Part shown: piece by piece, positions 58,427 through 64,000 of the stretch | Layout: the number at the start of each line of letters is the position of its first letter | Numbering within the stretch: the first letter of the stretch is position 1 | Position numbers and translations under genes: made by a program | Source: Dictyophora rubrovolvata | Lineage: Eukaryota > Basidiomycota > Agaricomycetes > Phallales > Phallaceae | Reading direction: 5' to 3' | DNA: 64,000 bases | Assembly: GCA_029959195.1 (NCBI GenBank) | Contig: CP114119.1 | Span: forward strand, 1,364,001-1,428,000 | The notes under the pieces: model-generated | Database searches by the model: none | Told to the model about the DNA's origin: nothing | The model's input: only the letters and a program-made list of their open reading frames with translations

Positions 58427-59550
58427 ATGGATACATCGCATCCCCAGGACGATTATTCCACCCGTTTTTTCATTTTTAATGAATGGTTCGCAGTCAGTAG
58501 CAATCTTACGGCCTTTCTCTCCGCTGTCATGCCCTGCTACCCAACCCAAACATTCTGTAGGCTCGCGGTCCTTTAACTGCTCAAAATGTCTTAGACTACT
58601 TCGCCATCTCCATGTTTTATGATAAGCAAAGCAACAATCAGGTTCTCAGGATGCAGACAGAATTTACAGGCATGCCTGTTGAAAATGAGGCTGAGGAGTT
58701 GAGGTAAGGGTTTCGCTCTTAAGCTCTGCAACGAGCTGTACACTTCACGTCAGGTCTGCAGACGTTTTACAGGCATTGAATTCGCTGTGGTGCATGAACA
58801 AGCTCCGAATTTCTTCGTTATTCAAAAACGTGAACGCCTTTCACCGGACGAAGGTAAACCTTGGCTTGCTTGCCATGTTTCCCATCAAAAAAATTAATAT
58901 TCACACAAATATATAAATCATTCATAGTCCGACCTATATCGATGTATTTCATCATGTATAATCGTATCTATCAGGCCCCAGATGTCTACTCCATCGCATC
59001 CAACAGACTGGTACGGTCGCTCAAAAGAGTACCCCTTCCGCCACCCCAATTAACCAACATTGCTCTAGCTAGCGACCCTGAACTGTCTGCAAAGTTCACT
59101 GCAACTCCTTTCATCTCGGAGACCCGATTTTACTCCAAGGATGGGTTTTTTGTGGCCAATTGTACCTCAAAAGTCAACAAAAGAAACCGACAATCCTAGT
59201 CTTAAACCCTCAGACTCCACTTTACTTCGAGACAAATATGTCGAGACAAATCTGACACGACCATTGGGCAAGAAACAAGAAAATCACACCCTTCTATACA
59301 ACGCGATGCGGACAACCGCTACCCAGACGCGCCAGATACCAACCTTTGATGCTCAAATCTCCGGCCTATCATTGTCAGAGGTGCCAAGAGGATCTTCAAG
59401 AACTTCCGAAACTCCCGGTCCAAGTTTGAACCAAGACGATGAACAACCAAAACTCCCCCTCAAGAAGAAACGAAAACGTAAAAAAAAATTTATTTCATCA
59501 CCCCTATCTGATTTGACTTGTTGTCCATAGGTTCAGTAGTACCACCGTAA
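58427..59550 (+). CDS. MED6: Mediator subunit Med6 (apparent frameshift or extra intron)
   Basis: Med6 is a head-module subunit of the Mediator coactivator. The start is ATG 58427 (MDTSHPQDDYSTRFFIFNEW). Conserved blocks are NVLDYFAISMFYDKQSNNQV, LRMQTEF, TGIEFAVVHEQAPNFFVIQK and IYQAPDVYSIASNRLVRSL. Near 59146 the reading frame must change to keep the typical GFLWPIVP block: read straight through, a T6 run (59146-59151) leads to a stop at 59197-59199. A one-base indel in the run, or a 46-base intron with a weak donor (about 59093-59138), would keep the second frame (GPSLNQDDEQPKLPLKKKRK) open. A final intron (from 59479 to 59530) would give the end KRSVVPP at 59550. NRAMP is divergent at 235 bases. 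Confidence 0.86.
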
Positions 59551-59744
59551 TTCCTTGGCATCCAACAATTTTTTTTACTGATCTGAACTGCCCAATTTGA
59601 TTGTATTTGTACGGAGTTGGCAGCGGATCCGAAACAGTGGGTCAGGTATGCTTCCATTGTTACGGACATGAGTATCTTCTTGTGTAGCATGAGGCTTATT
59701 ATTAGCCCTCTTGCGCTATCGCTTGAATTCAAGAACACTAGTGG

Positions 59745-62621
<2,877 letters not shown>

Positions 62622-62760
62622 TGTACTTTCGGTGGCCTGTACGGCGTGAATGAACTCGACAACGTCATAAAAGCGCACTATTTAGTCAGCAACGTTCTTA
62701 CGTAAGACAACTGAGATTCAGCGGAAATCCATCCGCTTTCCTGTATATCTTACCTGTTAG
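62622..62760. promoter_or_regulatory. Compact divergent promoter ECD/VMA7
   Basis: These 139 bases separate two divergent start codons, so both promoters and leaders must overlap. No specific motif could be defended. The layout implies shared control elements (inference). Confidence 0.45.
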
Positions 62761-63314
62761 ATGGCTGGAGTGGGGAATAGATCCCTTATCGCTGTGATTG
62801 GGGATGAGGTAAGGTGTTATGTTGCATTTCTTACTATTCTTTAAGAAATTACTGCAGGATACCATCACTGGCTTACTTTTAGCTGGCATTGGCCATATTA
62901 ACGAACAGCAGAAACGGAATTTCCTTATTGTCGATTCTAGTTGCGTCGCCCATACCATCTATAGACTCCCTTTGAACTGAATTATGACACAGAGACACAG
63001 ATATCGACAATTGAATCAGCGTTTCGAGAGTTTACCGAGCGGAAGGATATAGCCATCTTGCTAATAAATCAACATGTAGGAATAATCTTCTCAGTACCTT
63101 ACTCTTTACTGAAAAGGATCGACAGGTTGCTGAGAAGATCCGTCTCAGTGTTGATAGTTATCAACAAGCTTTTCCGGCTTTACTAGAAATTCCTTCCAAG
63201 GATCATCCATACGGTACTTCAACATTTCGGAAACCTGACCCTGAGCTTATAGTTGTTTTAGATCCCTCCAAAGACTCGATCCTTAAAAGGGTTCAGAAAC
63301 TAGCGGGAGATTAA
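62761..63314 (+). CDS. VMA7: V-type ATPase subunit F
   Basis: Subunit F is part of the central stalk of the vacuolar H+-ATPase V1 sector. Five exons (62761-62808, 62858-62939, 62993-63075, 63126-63213, 63262-63314) join in frame to 117 residues, normal for Vma7. The sequence reads [16 protein letters not shown], then [76 protein letters not shown] and the end [11 protein letters not shown]. The start is certain because the family begins in the same way. Confidence 0.95.
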
Positions 63315-63451
63315 GACATCGATATTTCACTACTTTGTATTATATTATTTTAGTCGTAGAAAAAGAAAACAAAGGAACATTACAATTGAACGCAAGCACC
63401 AACCGACCCGGCTCTTCGGCATCAACCGGTGGACACATTGTGACATCTGTG

Positions 63452-64000
63452 ATGCGTGACAGCATAGAACTCAGACTCTATTCCATGACAGCAGCAGCTG
63501 GCGATGTCGATGAATCCTCGCCTAACGCTAGGCAAGATAGACTCCAAGTCCATACGGAGGTAAAGGTTTTGCGCAATATTCATTCTCTCAGTTTGATAAA
63601 TGGATCATTTAGCTCGATTCATCCCCATCTCCTCTTTCTTCTCCTGCTCCGACCGACACTTTTGGTCAGAGAGCCACTTCAGCCTTATCTCAAAATGCTA
63701 CTGAAACCCCTAACGGAGGCAGTGATCGAGTGTCTAGACGAAGATCCATCATGGATGTATGTATTGATACCTTTTTTTGCTTCAACCTTGGTCAACGCTC
63801 ATTCGTAATTCATGGACTTCTTTCCGTTTCTTTTTTTTACAGCCTCGAAGCTCTCGGTTTTCTGGTTTTATATCCAGTCTTATACGGAGGGATAGAGATC
63901 GTGAGAGAGATCCACTACAGCCTGACCAAGCGCCCGCAGAACAGCCTTCCTCTCCAGCTGCTCCACCACCCCCTTCTGTAATCCCCTCACCAGCTCCTCG
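63452..64000 (+). CDS. Unidentified gene, 5' part (runs off right edge)
   Basis: I do not recognise this gene. From ATG 63452 (MRDSIELRLYSMTAAAGDVD; alternative ATG 63485) the first exon ends at 63560. A second (63618-63750) gives LDSSPSPLSSPAPTDTFGQR and ends RVSRRRSIMD. A third (from 63842) gives PRSSRFSGFISSLIRRDRDR and a proline-rich stretch running to the window edge. The Ser/Pro/Arg-rich composition suggests a disordered N-terminus; the functional domain must lie beyond base 64000. The frame is also open upstream of 63452, so the start is uncertain. Confidence 0.5.

Noticed and set aside
62698-62958. Minus-strand 86-codon open frame as a possible N-terminal exon of ECD
   Set aside because: It is the antisense of VMA7 exons 1-2; ECD begins naturally at 62621.

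Overview
The window is a piece of fungal nuclear genome, most likely from a basidiomycete (inference). Genes are dense, lie on both strands and are often divergent. Nearly all are interrupted by many short GT-AG introns of about 45-80 bases, and several exons are only 3-21 bases long. No prokaryotic operons, CRISPR arrays or IS elements were seen. I found no tRNA, rRNA or viral/LTR element that I could support.

Layout: NUP155/NUP170 (left edge, partial), MAD2, STS1/CUT8, RAD14/XPA, an unrecognised coiled-coil gene, a first BLM10/PSME4 proteasome activator (6.8-14.6 kb), a HIT-domain protein, TSNAX/TRAX, a DinB-like metalloprotein, biotin synthase, ribosomal protein eS27, an unrecognised multi-exon gene, a short low-complexity protein with a conserved core, CK2 alpha, a SET-domain protein, mitochondrial DnaJ (MDJ1) and an MFS transporter. 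A gene-poor stretch of about 7.3 kb (32.7-40.0 kb) follows. Then come a choline/ethanolamine kinase, a tandem CCCH zinc-finger protein (TTP/Zfs1 type), a second BLM10/PSME4 gene in the opposite orientation (54.5-47.0 kb), an AIM18-like chalcone-isomerase-fold protein, an NRAMP metal transporter, MED6, ECD/SGT1, VMA7 and the start of an unidentified gene at the right edge.

Most genes are unrelated housekeeping genes, so the window is not a dedicated pathway cluster. The most notable feature is the pair of diverged, apparently intact Blm10/PA200 genes about 32 kb apart in inverted orientation. Both end in the proteasome-docking tail YYA, and the first has the proteasome tether gene STS1/CUT8 nearby. 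Other points of interest are microexons that fall exactly on catalytic or zinc-binding motifs, a non-canonical GC-AG intron in the first BLM10 copy, an apparent frameshift at a T6 run in MED6, a bacterial-type DinB-fold gene, and a structured inverted-repeat element in the gene-poor stretch.
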